Assembly: GCF_900142575.1 (NCBI RefSeq)
Contig: NZ_FRBI01000035.1
Span: 1-64,000 of the forward strand
Length of the DNA stretch: 64,000 bases
Source: Actinacidiphila paucisporea
Lineage (GTDB): Bacteria > Actinomycetota > Actinomycetes > Streptomycetales > Streptomycetaceae
Reading direction: 5' to 3'
Below, piece after piece: positions 1 to 8,585 of the stretch. The translations under genes were made by a program, and so were the position numbers. Under the pieces are notes generated by a model. The model searched no databases, was not told where the DNA came from, and saw nothing but the letters and a program-made list of their open reading frames with translations. Positions within the stretch are counted from its first letter, which is position 1; every line of letters begins with the position of its first letter.

Positions 1-287
1 GTCAGCACCGTCTTGGCCCGCACACCATTGCGGGAGTTGCCGCTGCCCGCACCGGCCGGGTCGTGTTTTTCGTAGCCGAGGTGGTCGGTGATCTCGCCCT
101 CCAGGGCGGACTCCAGCACCCGCTTGGTCAGCTGCTGCAACAGCCCGCCCTCACCGGTCAACTGCAGCCCACCTGCACGGGCCCGGTCCACCAACTGGCC
201 GATCAACTGCTCGTCCAGCACATCCGCCGGCAACTCGACCGGGCGTACATCCTCAGCCGCCTCGACAGAGGCGATCACGTCGCTCAT
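1..287 (-). CDS. IS256-family (mutator-type) transposase, N-terminal part, cut by window edge
   Basis: Reading leftward from ATG at 287, the first 95 residues contain the stretch ITDHLGYEKHDPAG followed by a NSRNG motif, which is characteristic of the N-terminal region of IS256/mutator transposases. A good ribosome binding site (AGGAAG) precedes the ATG. The catalytic DDE domain would lie beyond base 1, so whether the element is intact cannot be judged. The protein would cut and join the ends of its own insertion sequence. The terminal inverted repeat on the right side should lie within about 300 bases of the start, but I could not delimit it by eye. Its position marks the left edge of an accessory region. 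Confidence 0.85.
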   Translation of the reverse strand, partial: MSDVIASVEAAEDVRPVELPADVLDEQLIGQLVDRARAGGLQLTGEGGLLQQLTKRVLESALEGEITDHLGYEKHDPAGAGSGNSRNGVRAKTVL

Positions 288-616
288 CAGGTGCTTCCTT
301 GATCAGGAGATACACCGGTCACCGTACAGACCCGGTCGAGGCCCTCAAATTCGCCGACCACCAGCTCGGCCATCTGCCGCCCCACGACTGGTCGGCCTGA
401 GACGGTTCATGATCTCCACTCAGCCCGACAGGCAGACCAGCGGCCCGACCCGACACCCGCGTCCCGGCCGGTCACGGGCCTCTGACCGGTGGGTGCGGTC
501 GAGCGAGGCGCGCAACGCCTGTACGCCCGCCCCAAGGACCGCAGCACACCGCCGCGGTCCTTGAATGCGTCAGCCCTATGAATTCGGTGGTGGGCCGCTG
601 ATCCGGACGGCTCTGT
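288..616. other. Non-coding stretch behind the IS256 gene
   Basis: About 330 bases between the transposase start and the stop of the next leftward gene. Bases 311-400 read as an open frame that ends ...HLPPHDWSA then stop, which could be the tail of an eroded gene. I do not recognise it. No convincing promoter or hairpin was seen. Confidence 0.4.
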
Positions 617-1075
617 CTAGCTATTGGGGTTGAGGGCGCCGTCGAACTCGAAGACGGGGTTGGGGACGTCCTTGCCCGTCTTGTCGGTGATGGTGGCCTG
701 GCCGATGAGCTTGGAGGGGCCGCCGGCGACGTAGCTGGAATCCGCCTTAATCTGGAGCTCGAACTTGCCGGTCTGGACCTTGTTGTGGTCGTCGTGGAAG
801 GTGATCTTGCAGATCCAGTCGGCGCCGGAGCCCACGTCGGCGACCTTCGGACCGCCGCGGTCGCACTTGGCGGAGGGGGCGATGCCCGTCACGGTGATGC
901 CGGGGATGCCGAGAATGTGGGCCCGTTGGACATACAGGTTGGCGAACGTGGGGGCCAGGGCTCGTTCGACACGGACCTTGGTCACGTCAGGGCTTCCTGC
1001 GGCGGTGGTGGCGGTGATCGCCGCGGCTGCGGCGGCCAGGCTCAGGCCGACCTTGAGGATGCGGGTGCGGTTCAT
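617..1075 (-). CDS. Small secreted protein linked to an ABC-2 exporter
   Basis: A 152-residue protein with an N-terminal signal peptide: a positively charged start (MNRTRILK) followed by an Ala/Thr-rich hydrophobic stretch to about residue 26. The mature part contains two cysteines (in SAKCDRG and DWICKI) that could form a disulfide. No catalytic motif is visible. It follows the permease gene after only three bases, so it is almost certainly the last gene of the same operon (ATPase, permease, secreted protein). It may be the cargo or a helper of the exporter, but this is inference from position. I do not recognise a named family. Confidence 0.75.
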   Translation of the reverse strand: MNRTRILKVGLSLAAAAAAITATTAAGSPDVTKVRVERALAPTFANLYVQRAHILGIPGITVTGIAPSAKCDRGGPKVADVGSGADWICKITFHDDHNKVQTGKFELQIKADSSYVAGGPSKLIGQATITDKTGKDVPNPVFEFDGALNPNS

Positions 1076-1078
1076 GGG

Positions 1079-1963
1079 TCAGCCTCCGGTGATGTCGCGG
1101 CGACGCAGGGAGAAGAAGGCGAAGCCCAGGCACACGACTGTCCACGCGGCGCTGACGCCCAGTCCGAAGGTGAGCGGGCCGTAGAAGGGGGGCTCGGTGA
1201 GCAGGCCGTGCCAGGAGTCCAGCGGGGTGGTCAGCAGGAACCGGCGGGTGAGGTCGAATCCGCCGATGGTGCCGAGCAGGCCCATGACCAGGCCGAGAAC
1301 CACGGGCGCCGCGACGCCGGCGGAGGGGTTGCGGGTGACGACGGACAGCAGGATGGCCAGTGTGGTGAAGCCGATCAGCGGCGGCAGGGCGGTGGCCCAA
1401 CTGGCGATGACGAGTTGCAGCGCGTGCGCGGACGCGAGGGGCTGGCCGCTGAGACCACTCAGGGGCTGGGTCCCGATGAGGAGCATGCTGGCGACGATCG
1501 TGGTGGCGGCGAGGACGACGATCTCGGCAATGGTGAACATTATCGCGGTGACGGTCTTGGCCCAGAAGATCTGGCTGCGGCTGACCGAGCGGGTCAGGAT
1601 CGTCTTCCAGGTGCCGTGCTGGTCCTCGTTGGCGAAGATGTCGCCGGCGACCAGGGACGCCAGCACGGGAAAGATCCACTGCGAGGCGAAGGCGAGCAGG
1701 AACAGTGGCATCGCGTAGCCGCTGGTGTGGATCTGCCGGCCGTAGATCGTGTCGCTGGGCGTGGTCTGCTGCCCGTTGAAGATCAGCACGATGGCAATGG
1801 GGCCGAGCACGCAGCCCAGCAGGGTGTAGCGGCTGCGGGCCTGCGCGGCGAGCTTGGTGATCTCCCAACGCAGGACGGTGGCCGTGCCCGGTCGGCGGGC
1901 CGGCCTCAGTGCTTCGGGGGCCGTCTGCGGGGCGTCGGGCGCGGTGAGGGTGGATGCGTTCAC
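1079..1963 (-). CDS. ABC-2 type transporter permease
   Basis: A 294-residue polytopic membrane protein with about six hydrophobic segments (for example around TLLGCVLGPIAIVLIFNG and the segment following TVTAIMFTIAEIVVLA). It begins with GTG at 1963, overlapping the stop of the upstream ATPase gene by four bases, which indicates translational coupling. The N-terminal 30 residues are cytosolic and Pro/Ala-rich. The family forms the membrane half of exporters for peptides, lipids or drugs. The substrate is not evident. A two-component system lies directly upstream in the same direction, a common arrangement for antimicrobial-peptide or envelope-stress exporters. Confidence 0.88.
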   Translation of the reverse strand: MNASTLTAPDAPQTAPEALRPARRPGTATVLRWEITKLAAQARSRYTLLGCVLGPIAIVLIFNGQQTTPSDTIYGRQIHTSGYAMPLFLLAFASQWIFPVLASLVAGDIFANEDQHGTWKTILTRSVSRSQIFWAKTVTAIMFTIAEIVVLAATTIVASMLLIGTQPLSGLSGQPLASAHALQLVIASWATALPPLIGFTTLAILLSVVTRNPSAGVAAPVVLGLVMGLLGTIGGFDLTRRFLLTTPLDSWHGLLTEPPFYGPLTFGLGVSAAWTVVCLGFAFFSLRRRDITGG

Positions 1964-2922
1964 TGGTGTGCTCCGCTGGTGGCCGGGGTGGCGCCGTCGA
2001 GTGCGGCCGTGTGGGTCGCGGGTTCGGTGAGCATGAAGAACAGGGCTTCCAGCGGGGTCTCGTCCAAGCTCAGCCCGCGCATGGCTATCCCCGCACCGAC
2101 GATGTCCGCGACGAGGCTGTCGATGCGGTCCTGCGTGCCGCGCACCGCGAGGCCCTCCTCGGTACGGGTGACGTCCAGGTCCCGGGCGCGGGCGAGTTTC
2201 TCCGCGGCGTCGTCATCGGTGGTCGCGATGCGGTGCGCCTGTGCGGGCGCCTGCTCACGCAGCGCGGCGATCGAGCCGTGGTAGACGACCGATCCGGTGC
2301 GCATGATGGTGACGTCGTCGCAGATGTGCTCGACCTCGCCCATGTCGTGGCTGCTGAGCAGCACTGTCAGACCACTGGCGGCCAGGCGCTTGACCAGCGC
2401 GCGCATATCGCGGATACCCGCGGGGTCGAGGCCGTTGGCAGGTTCGTCCAGTACGAGCAGCCTGGGGTCGCGCAGCAGGGAGGCGGCGACACCGAGTCGC
2501 TGGCGCATCCCGAAGGAGTAGCCGCCGACCTTCCGGCGCTGCCGCTCGGTGAGGTCGACGGTGTCGAGGACCTCGTCGATACGGGTGGGCGTGGTTCCGC
2601 CGTCCAGACCGGCCAGGAGTTCCAGGTTCTTGCGGCCGGTCAGTCCGGGATAGAACTTCGGGCTCTCGATGAACCCTGCGACGCCCTCCAAGACACCGAT
2701 GCCATGGGACTCCCAGGAGCGGCCGAACACCTGCAAGGTTCCGCTGTCGGGGCGGATCAGTCCGAACAGCATCCGCAGGAAGGTCGTTTTGCCCGCGCCG
2801 TTGGGGCCCAGGATCCCGTAGACCTCGCCCTCGGCGACCTGGACGCTGATCCCGCCCAACGCGGTCACGTTACCGTAGATTTTGGTGAGGTCGGCGGCAT
2901 CAACCGCCAGCACTTCGCTCAT
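1960..2922 (-). CDS. ABC transporter ATP-binding protein (CcmA/DrrA-like)
   Basis: A 320-residue nucleotide-binding subunit. Walker A GPNGAGKTT is at residues 39-47, the signature is SFGMRQR, and Walker B is LLVLDEPANGLDP near residue 160, followed by an H-loop (SSHDMGE). The C-terminal 100 residues form the extension common in drug and lantibiotic exporter ATPases. It starts with ATG at 2922 and couples to the permease by a four-base overlap. It would power the 1079-1963 permease. The 120-base gap upstream separates it from the histidine kinase gene and could hold its own promoter. Expression may be controlled by the adjacent response regulator, judged only by position. Confidence 0.93.
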   Translation of the reverse strand: MSEVLAVDAADLTKIYGNVTALGGISVQVAEGEVYGILGPNGAGKTTFLRMLFGLIRPDSGTLQVFGRSWESHGIGVLEGVAGFIESPKFYPGLTGRKNLELLAGLDGGTTPTRIDEVLDTVDLTERQRRKVGGYSFGMRQRLGVAASLLRDPRLLVLDEPANGLDPAGIRDMRALVKRLAASGLTVLLSSHDMGEVEHICDDVTIMRTGSVVYHGSIAALREQAPAQAHRIATTDDDAAEKLARARDLDVTRTEEGLAVRGTQDRIDSLVADIVGAGIAMRGLSLDETPLEALFFMLTEPATHTAALDGATPATSGAHQ

Positions 2923-3045
2923 GCGCCCGGACGCTAGAGATCGGACATGAAAGTGCGATGAAGCCCAGCGGCGCGCCAGACGGCCGGGACCGACCCCGTA
3001 GCGTCCGACAGAACCGGCGCGACGTGATTGCGGGCAATTCGGGGA

Positions 3046-4575
3046 TCAGGCCGTGGCCATCGGCAGGACGACGGTGACCGTGGTCCCCGTGCCCGGATGG
3101 CGACAGGTCGGGTGGGCGGGGTGTCCTGCCCCGTGGTGGTGTGCGGTACCGGAACACATGCGCAGCTCGCCGTGGTGGGCCCGCACGATGGATTCGACCA
3201 GGGACAGCCCCAGTCCGCTGCCTGGCGAGGTGCGGGAGGCGTCCGCACGGCTGAAGCGTTCGGTGGCGTGCGGAAGGAATTGCGGCTCCATGCCGGAGCC
3301 GTTGTCGTGCACCGTGATCACGGCCAAGTTTTCCTCCTCGCGGGTGATGACGCTGACGGTTCCCGTGCCGTGGCGCATGGCGTTGTCCAGGAGATTGGTG
3401 ACCACCTGTCCCAGCCGGGCGGTGTCGCCGTGCACGATCAGTCCGCGCGCCGTGTCGGCGAGCACCAGCCTGTCCCGGTGGGAGGCGGAGGCACGGTGGC
3501 GGTCGACGAACCCCTCCATGAGCCGGCCGAGATCGATCGCGGGCGCCGTGCGGCTGTCGAAGCTCTCGACGCCGACGCTGAGCAGCATCTCCGCCAGCGT
3601 GATGAGGTCGGCGGTGTCCGCGGCCGCGGCCCGCAGTGTGTGCTCCATCTCCTCCGCGGTGCGCGGCCGGCGCAGCGCGAGCTCCAGCTCGGTCGACAGC
3701 AAAGTAAGCGGGGTGCGCAGTTCGTGGCTGGCGTCGTTGACGAACCGCCGCTCGCGCTCCACGGCGTCTTCCAGCGCAGAAAGCATGTCGTTGAGGGTTC
3801 GCCCGAGGCGTGCGACCTCGTCCTGGGCGGTGTCGGGCACGGCCAGCCGCACCCCGGTGGCGCCGCCGGCGATCCGGGCGGCCTCCACCCGGTAGCGCTC
3901 CACCGGCAGTAGGGCGGCACGGGCAAGCCGGTACCCAACCAGCGACGCTATGACGAGCGTGGCGACATCGGCCAAGGCCAGCTGACCGATCAGCTCGCGC
4001 AGCGCCTCGTCGCGCTGATCCCGGCGGACCGCGACCACCACGACGGCAGGCCGTCCCGCAGGCGGCCTGGCTCCTGCTCCCAGTGGCACGGCGTACAGGC
4101 GCTGTGGTCTGGCGCTGATCGGGAGCAGCGCCCCGCGGTCCCGCCGCTGAGGCCGCCCCAGCGCCGAAGCCAGCTCCCGCGGGCGCAGGAGGGAGGTGTT
4201 GACGACGCCGGGGCCGTGGGCCATGACCCGGTTGCTGGAGTCAAGGACCTGGAAGTAGGAGCGGATGGCCGTCGCGTCGGTGACGGTTCCCCGTACCGGT
4301 GAGACGTGTGCTGCCACCAGCTGCGCTTCGTCGCTCAGGTCTTCGTTCAGCCGCAGGTCCAGCGCGTACTGCACGCGCAGGTAGACGAACGCGCCGGCGC
4401 CGCTGAGGACCAGCAGGATGGCCACGCAGAAGCCGGCCACCAACCGGACCCTCAGCGGGAGACGCCCCCAGGACGGCAGCAACCGTGCCCGGCGGGGCAT
4501 CCACCGGCGGCGGCGCAGCGCCGCCTCTGGGGTGGTGGGCAGGGCGGTGTCCGGGACCGCGGCCACGTCAGCCAC
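3046..4575 (-). CDS. Membrane sensor histidine kinase
   Basis: A 509-residue kinase if it starts at GTG 4575, which overlaps the end of the response regulator gene. An ATG at 4500 is the alternative. TM1 is at about residues 45-66, an extracytoplasmic sensor domain of about 130 residues follows, TM2 is near 199-219, then a HAMP linker. The phospho-accepting His is about residue 284 in DASHELRTPLTLL. The ATPase domain has the N-box NLLDNAMRHG, G1 box DNGSGM and G2 box GLGLSLVESIVRAHHG. It autophosphorylates and passes phosphate to the OmpR-type regulator encoded just upstream. The same frame stays open to 5073, but that extension only shadows the regulator gene. Confidence 0.9.
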   Translation of the reverse strand: MADVAAVPDTALPTTPEAALRRRRWMPRRARLLPSWGRLPLRVRLVAGFCVAILLVLSGAGAFVYLRVQYALDLRLNEDLSDEAQLVAAHVSPVRGTVTDATAIRSYFQVLDSSNRVMAHGPGVVNTSLLRPRELASALGRPQRRDRGALLPISARPQRLYAVPLGAGARPPAGRPAVVVVAVRRDQRDEALRELIGQLALADVATLVIASLVGYRLARAALLPVERYRVEAARIAGGATGVRLAVPDTAQDEVARLGRTLNDMLSALEDAVERERRFVNDASHELRTPLTLLSTELELALRRPRTAEEMEHTLRAAAADTADLITLAEMLLSVGVESFDSRTAPAIDLGRLMEGFVDRHRASASHRDRLVLADTARGLIVHGDTARLGQVVTNLLDNAMRHGTGTVSVITREEENLAVITVHDNGSGMEPQFLPHATERFSRADASRTSPGSGLGLSLVESIVRAHHGELRMCSGTAHHHGAGHPAHPTCRHPGTGTTVTVVLPMATA

Positions 4576-5245
4576 CGTCGGGCTGGAGGCGGTATCCGGC
4601 GCCGCGCAGCGTTTCGATGGCGTGCCGTCCGAAGGGCCTGTCGACCTTGGCCCGCAGACTGGCGATGTATACGTCGATGACATTGGATTTGAGATCGGTC
4701 TCGCCGTCCCACACCTCGCTGAGGATCTCGTACCGGGTGACGCAGCGGCCGGCCCGGCTGAGCAGCAGGACCAGCACGTCGAATTCTCGTGCCGAGAGGA
4801 CCACTTCTGTCTCGCCGCGGAAGACCCGACGGCGGCCGGGGTCGAGGACGAGGTCACCGGCGTGCAGGTCGGCGGCGGTCGCGTCGACGGCGCGCCGGTG
4901 GAGCGCCCGCAGCCGGGCGAGCAGTTCGTCGAAGGAGAACGGCTTCGGCAGGTAGTCGTCGGCACCGGCATCCAGGCCGGCGACCCGGTCGGGTATGCCG
5001 CCACGGGCGGTGAGCATGAGCACCGGCACGCCGCGGCCGCGGTTCCGTATCTCCTGGCAGACGGCGATGCCATCCAGCCCTGGCAGCATCACGTCCAGCA
5101 CCACGCTGTCATGGTCGCCGCTCAGCGCGGCCTGCAGCCCCTCGGGACCGGTGTGCCGTACGTCCACGATGTGCCCGGCCTCACGCAGACCACGAGCGAG
5201 CAGGTCCGCCAGACGCGGCTCGTCTTCCACTACAAGAACGCGCAC
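4568..5245 (-). CDS. OmpR/PhoB-family response regulator
   Basis: A 225-residue regulator starting at GTG 5245 (VRVLVVEDEPRL). Upstream in-frame starts to 5488 give an unconserved, low-complexity leader and are rejected. The receiver domain (1-115) has the acidic pair ED near residue 8, phospho-acceptor D51 in VVLDVMLPG, and K101 in YLPKPFSFDELL. The winged-helix DNA-binding domain (about 128-222) includes LSAREFDVLVLLL and VIDVYIASLRAKVD. It is the partner of the kinase at 3046-4575, with an eight-base gene overlap. The likely target is the ABC exporter operon downstream, inferred from position. Confidence 0.93.
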   Translation of the reverse strand: MRVLVVEDEPRLADLLARGLREAGHIVDVRHTGPEGLQAALSGDHDSVVLDVMLPGLDGIAVCQEIRNRGRGVPVLMLTARGGIPDRVAGLDAGADDYLPKPFSFDELLARLRALHRRAVDATAADLHAGDLVLDPGRRRVFRGETEVVLSAREFDVLVLLLSRAGRCVTRYEILSEVWDGETDLKSNVIDVYIASLRAKVDRPFGRHAIETLRGAGYRLQPDGG

Positions 5246-5396
5246 CGCACCGCCCCCCGTGCGTCCCGATTCTCCTCGGCGAGTTCCAATATCCGTTCCG
5301 AATCCTGCAGAGCACGGCCAGGGTCTGCAGGAGCGGCGCGCAGGCACTCCCCGGTGATGTTCATGGACGGCAGCATATGGAGCGTCGGGTCCCGGG

Positions 5397-6617
5397 TCAG
5401 TGGTGGCCGTGACGATTTCCGACATGCCCGCCTGCCGAAGAACGCTGCCCATTCTCATGGGTGTGGCCCGCCTGGTGGTGGCCGGCATCGGGTGAGCCGC
5501 CCATCATGCGCAGCATCGCCGTGCCGCCGGTGCGGAAGAACCGCCACAGCAGGACCGCGGCCAGGGCGAGGAAGGCGATGTTCAGCACGGAGGTGTAGTT
5601 CCAGGTGACGCCCTGCATGGGGACTTTGGCGGCGGCCAGGTCGGGGATGAGGCCGAGGCCGCCGAAGACCAGCTCGACCACGTAGCCGGCCACGACCATG
5701 GCGGCGTAGAACGTGCCGAGCAGGAACAGCGCCATGCGGGCGCCGTAGTACTTCCGGTAGATGTTCAGGATCGGCAGGATCAGCAGGTCGGCGAAGATGA
5801 ACGCGACCACGCCGCCGAAGCTGATGCCGCCCTTCCACAGCACCACGGCCAGCGGCACGTTCCCGATCGAGCACACGAACGAGGCGATCGCGACCAGCGG
5901 GCCCACGAGCGGCCCCCACACCTTGGACGCCAGCGGGTGACCTGAAAAGAAGAAGTGCCGCCAGAACGCGTCCGGGACCCAGGCTGCGATCGCCCCGGCG
6001 ATGAGCAGGCCGATCACCAGGTCCCGCAGGATCGCGGCCCACTCCATGACGAAGACGTGGGCGGTGGAGGTGAAGCCCTCGCGCGACAGCAGCCTGCGGG
6101 CGAAGGAGCCCTGCCGCTGGACGGACATGTCCATCGCGGCGTGGCCCTCCATCGACCCGGCGACGCCGCGTTCAGCCTGCTCGCGGGCCTGGTGCAGCAG
6201 GCGCTCGCGCAGCAGCAGCCGGAACAGCACGGCCAGCACGACGATCATGACGGGGCCGCCGACGAACTCCGCGAGCGTGAACTGCCAGCCCATCAGCAGC
6301 GCCAGAATCACCCCGAGCTCGACGACCAGGTTGGTCGAGGCGATCTCGAAGGCCATCGCCGCGGTGAAGTTCGCGCCCTTGCGGAACAGCGAACGCGCCA
6401 GCGCAACCGCGGCGTAGGAGCACGAGGACGACGCCATGCCCAGGCCGGCCGAGACCGCCAGCGTCTTCGGACGGTCGTCGCCGAGTAGGGAGACGATCGT
6501 GGACCTGCGGACCACCGCCTGCACGACGGCGGACAGGGCGAAGCCCAAGATCAGCGCCCAAGTGATCTCCCAAGTCATCGAACCGGTGATCGACAGCGCG
6601 TGCAAGATCGCGTGCAT
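5397..6617 (-). CDS. YraQ/ArsP-type (DUF318) permease with His-rich tail
   Basis: A 406-residue membrane protein with about eight hydrophobic segments in two halves. Each half carries a conserved small-residue and cysteine stretch: SSSCSYAAVALARSLFRKGA in the first and VCSIGNVPLAVVLWKGG in the second. These are hallmarks of the UPF0718/YraQ permease family, which includes the arsenite/organoarsenical permease ArsP. The last 30 residues are rich in His (GHHQAGHTHE ... NRHGHH), suggesting metal binding in the cytosol. A central cytosolic loop (about 145-180) contains a Met/His patch. The likely role is export of a metal or metalloid species. The substrate is unproven. The upstream neighbour is a Met/His-rich lipoprotein. 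Confidence 0.85.
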   Translation of the reverse strand: MHAILHALSITGSMTWEITWALILGFALSAVVQAVVRRSTIVSLLGDDRPKTLAVSAGLGMASSSCSYAAVALARSLFRKGANFTAAMAFEIASTNLVVELGVILALLMGWQFTLAEFVGGPVMIVVLAVLFRLLLRERLLHQAREQAERGVAGSMEGHAAMDMSVQRQGSFARRLLSREGFTSTAHVFVMEWAAILRDLVIGLLIAGAIAAWVPDAFWRHFFFSGHPLASKVWGPLVGPLVAIASFVCSIGNVPLAVVLWKGGISFGGVVAFIFADLLILPILNIYRKYYGARMALFLLGTFYAAMVVAGYVVELVFGGLGLIPDLAAAKVPMQGVTWNYTSVLNIAFLALAAVLLWRFFRTGGTAMLRMMGGSPDAGHHQAGHTHENGQRSSAGGHVGNRHGHH

Positions 6618-6695
6618 GTGTCAAAGCCTCCCCAGCATGACGGGCGGGACACCGCCCCGGCACTCCCAGTACAGGGTGGCGTGGGGGCGCGTCGG

Positions 6696-6732
6696 GGCGG
6701 GGGCGCCGTCCCAGACGGGCGGCGCCCCCGCC
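6696..6732 (-). terminator. Hairpin terminator after the Met/His-rich lipoprotein gene
   Basis: A perfect 12-bp inverted repeat: 6696-6707 GGCGGGGGCGCC pairs with 6721-6732, with a 13-base loop. It lies seven bases past the lipoprotein stop codon on the minus strand. There is no clear U-tract, as is common in high-G+C actinobacteria. Confidence 0.7.
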
Positions 6733-6738
6733 TGTGGT

Positions 6739-7689
6739 TCAGCCGACGTTCATGGTGAGCGCGGCGGTGTGCAGGGTGCCGGCGGTCTGAAACTGCAGGA
6801 ACAGCCGCCAGTTGCCGGCCTTGGGCAGTTGCGCGTGGAAGGACAGGTCCGGGCCGCCGTGGTCGCCGTCGACCATCGTCGTCGGGTGAAGGTGCGCGAA
6901 CGCGGCGTCGCCGGCGTGGAAGGCCGTCAGGTGGGCGTAGGTGTCCAGGTACGGTTGCAGGTCGGTGACGGGCTTGCCGCCCTTGGTGATCGTCACGGTC
7001 AGCGGGTGCTCCATCCCGGCCCTCAGCTCACCATTGACGGTCACGGTGTACCCGTCGACCGTCGTGGAGCCCGCGGCCGCCGGCAGCGGGGTCTGCGAGG
7101 CGCTGCCGGGGACGGTGACGGTGCGCGAGAGGACGAACGCGGTGCCCTTGCCGGGGCCGCTGTCGGGGGTGAAGGAGGCGAACACCCGCCACGCCCCGGG
7201 CGTGAGCGCATCCAGGGACGCGGTCCAGGTGCCGTCCTTGGCCATGGTCGGGTGGAAGTGCTGGAAGCCGGTCAGGTCCGAGCGGATGGCGTAGAAGTGC
7301 AGCCGCTTGGTCTGGTCGACCGCGTACGCGGTCACCGGAGAGCCGTCCGGACCGGTCACCGAGAACCGGTACGACGCCTTCGTCCCCACGGGAAGCGTGG
7401 CGGTACTGCTGGTGAGGCGGTAGCCGTTCTGGGAGTCGGACAGGCCGTTGCCGCCGGCCATCTTGTCCATGCCCGGCATGGACGGGTCTTCGTGCGAGGA
7501 TCCTGCAGGCGAGGGCATGGCGCCGGTGGTCGAAGGCATCACGCCGTGGTCCATTCCTGGCATGGACGAGGAGTCGTGGGACGAGGAGCCGCAGGCCACC
7601 AGGATGAGCGAGAGCGCGGCGGTCAGGCCGGTCGCCGCGAGGATCCGGAGACGCTGGGCTGGACGAGAAGATCGTGCAGAAGCAGACAT
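6739..7689 (-). CDS. Met/His-rich lipoprotein, probable metal-associated
   Basis: A 316-residue lipoprotein starting at ATG 7689; the frame is open further upstream but shows no conserved sequence there. The signal peptide ends in lipobox LVAC with Cys33. A low-complexity linker follows with repeated SMPGMDHG and SMPGMDK motifs (about 42-78), rich in Met, His and Asp, typical of extracytoplasmic copper or silver ligands. Two beta-rich modules follow, each with a histidine cluster: GFQHFHPTM (around 145) and FAHLHPTTM (around 270). It acts outside the membrane, probably in metal binding or delivery. The YraQ-type permease downstream and the DUF6153-like protein upstream support this. No metal has been demonstrated. 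Confidence 0.78.
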   Translation of the reverse strand: MSASARSSRPAQRLRILAATGLTAALSLILVACGSSSHDSSSMPGMDHGVMPSTTGAMPSPAGSSHEDPSMPGMDKMAGGNGLSDSQNGYRLTSSTATLPVGTKASYRFSVTGPDGSPVTAYAVDQTKRLHFYAIRSDLTGFQHFHPTMAKDGTWTASLDALTPGAWRVFASFTPDSGPGKGTAFVLSRTVTVPGSASQTPLPAAAGSTTVDGYTVTVNGELRAGMEHPLTVTITKGGKPVTDLQPYLDTYAHLTAFHAGDAAFAHLHPTTMVDGDHGGPDLSFHAQLPKAGNWRLFLQFQTAGTLHTAALTMNVG

Positions 7690-7790
7690 GGCAGTGAGGT
7701 CTTTCCGGGTGGGCGCGCCTTCCCGGCGCGCGAAACTGATCAGGGGAGCCGTGGCCGCCCGACCTCTTGGCCGGTACGACAGAGCCCTGA

Positions 7791-8255
7791 TCAGGTCCGC
7801 GCGACGCTCACCTGGAGCAGGAGGCCGCGCCCGCCTGGTGGCGGTGGCCCGCGACGGGTCGCTCTGCCACGTACCAGCACACGGCCGGCAAGCCCCGCCA
7901 GCGCCTGGGCCGCGACGATCACCGTCAGCGCCCTGAACGGCAGCACGGGACGCCCATGGGCGGGAGTGGACAGACACGTCACGCCGTGCGCCATCGGCGG
8001 CGCCCCAGCTCGTACGGCCTGTCCGCTGCCGGGATGCGTCATCGCTTCATGGCTGCCGAACGCCGCGGAAGGCGGTGCGGTGCCAGGGTCACTTCCCGCG
8101 GACATGGGAACGGACATGGATGCGGAGAGGTCGCCGTGGCAGCCGTTGGCGGCGGAGGCCGGGGAACCGTGCATCAGGAACAGGCCTGCCAGGACGACAC
8201 AGATCGCGAGCACCCGGGCAGTGCCCCGCCTGCCGACCTGCCTGCTGCCCTTCAT
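7791..8255 (-). CDS. Small membrane protein, DUF6153-like
   Basis: A 154-residue protein starting at ATG 8255 (MKGSRQVGRR), preceded by an AAAGAGG ribosome site; the upstream frame to 8351 is not conserved in character. The N-terminal hydrophobic helix (VLAICVVLAGLFLMHGSPAS) is followed by an extracytoplasmic loop with Cys, Met and His residues (NGCHGD, SMSVPM, MAHGVTC). A second hydrophobic segment lies near the C-terminus (LTVIVAAQALAGLAG). This layout matches the uncharacterised DUF6153 group of actinobacteria, which I recall as small membrane proteins with metal-ligand-like residues. It probably belongs with the neighbouring lipoprotein and permease genes. Confidence 0.65.
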   Translation of the reverse strand: MKGSRQVGRRGTARVLAICVVLAGLFLMHGSPASAANGCHGDLSASMSVPMSAGSDPGTAPPSAAFGSHEAMTHPGSGQAVRAGAPPMAHGVTCLSTPAHGRPVLPFRALTVIVAAQALAGLAGRVLVRGRATRRGPPPPGGRGLLLQVSVART

Positions 8256-8585
8256 GGCCCGCGCCTCTTTACTCGTCTCGACCCGGCCCGCGCCCGAGGG
8301 CGACGGCGGATGCGACCATACCCCGCCCCGGTAACAGGCGCCCGGGCACATTGCGCAGCCCGGCCTCGCGGAAGCCGCCTTCGCTCAGCCGTTCAGCAGG
8401 CGATGTGGTGGGCGAGCCGAGCGTGCGGGTCGTCTACGGCGTTGGGGTGTGGAGATCTAATGCCTCGACTTCTCCCGATATAGCTCGTGTCGCCACGCCA
8501 TCGCGACGGCAGGCGGACCGTGGCGCCGGCGATCCTTTTCGAGAACTAAGTAATTTCCGTTTTCCCCCTGCCTGCCACCATTCAG
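8256..8585. other. Non-coding gap between the metal-type block and integrase 1
   Basis: 330 bases. The left 90 bases should hold the promoter of the DUF6153-like gene. The part near 8545-8565 is locally A/T-rich, just past the integrase stop, and could be its transcript end. No duplicated attachment site, tRNA fragment or inverted repeat of note was seen. Confidence 0.4.

Noticed and set aside
311-400. Short open tail ending in HLPPHDWSA behind the IS256 gene
   Set aside because: Could be a gene remnant, but no family is recognisable and no start is visible; mentioned only in the intergenic note.
4576-5073. Extension of the histidine kinase frame to a start at 5073
   Set aside because: The extra 166 residues lie fully inside the response regulator gene and show no sensor domain.
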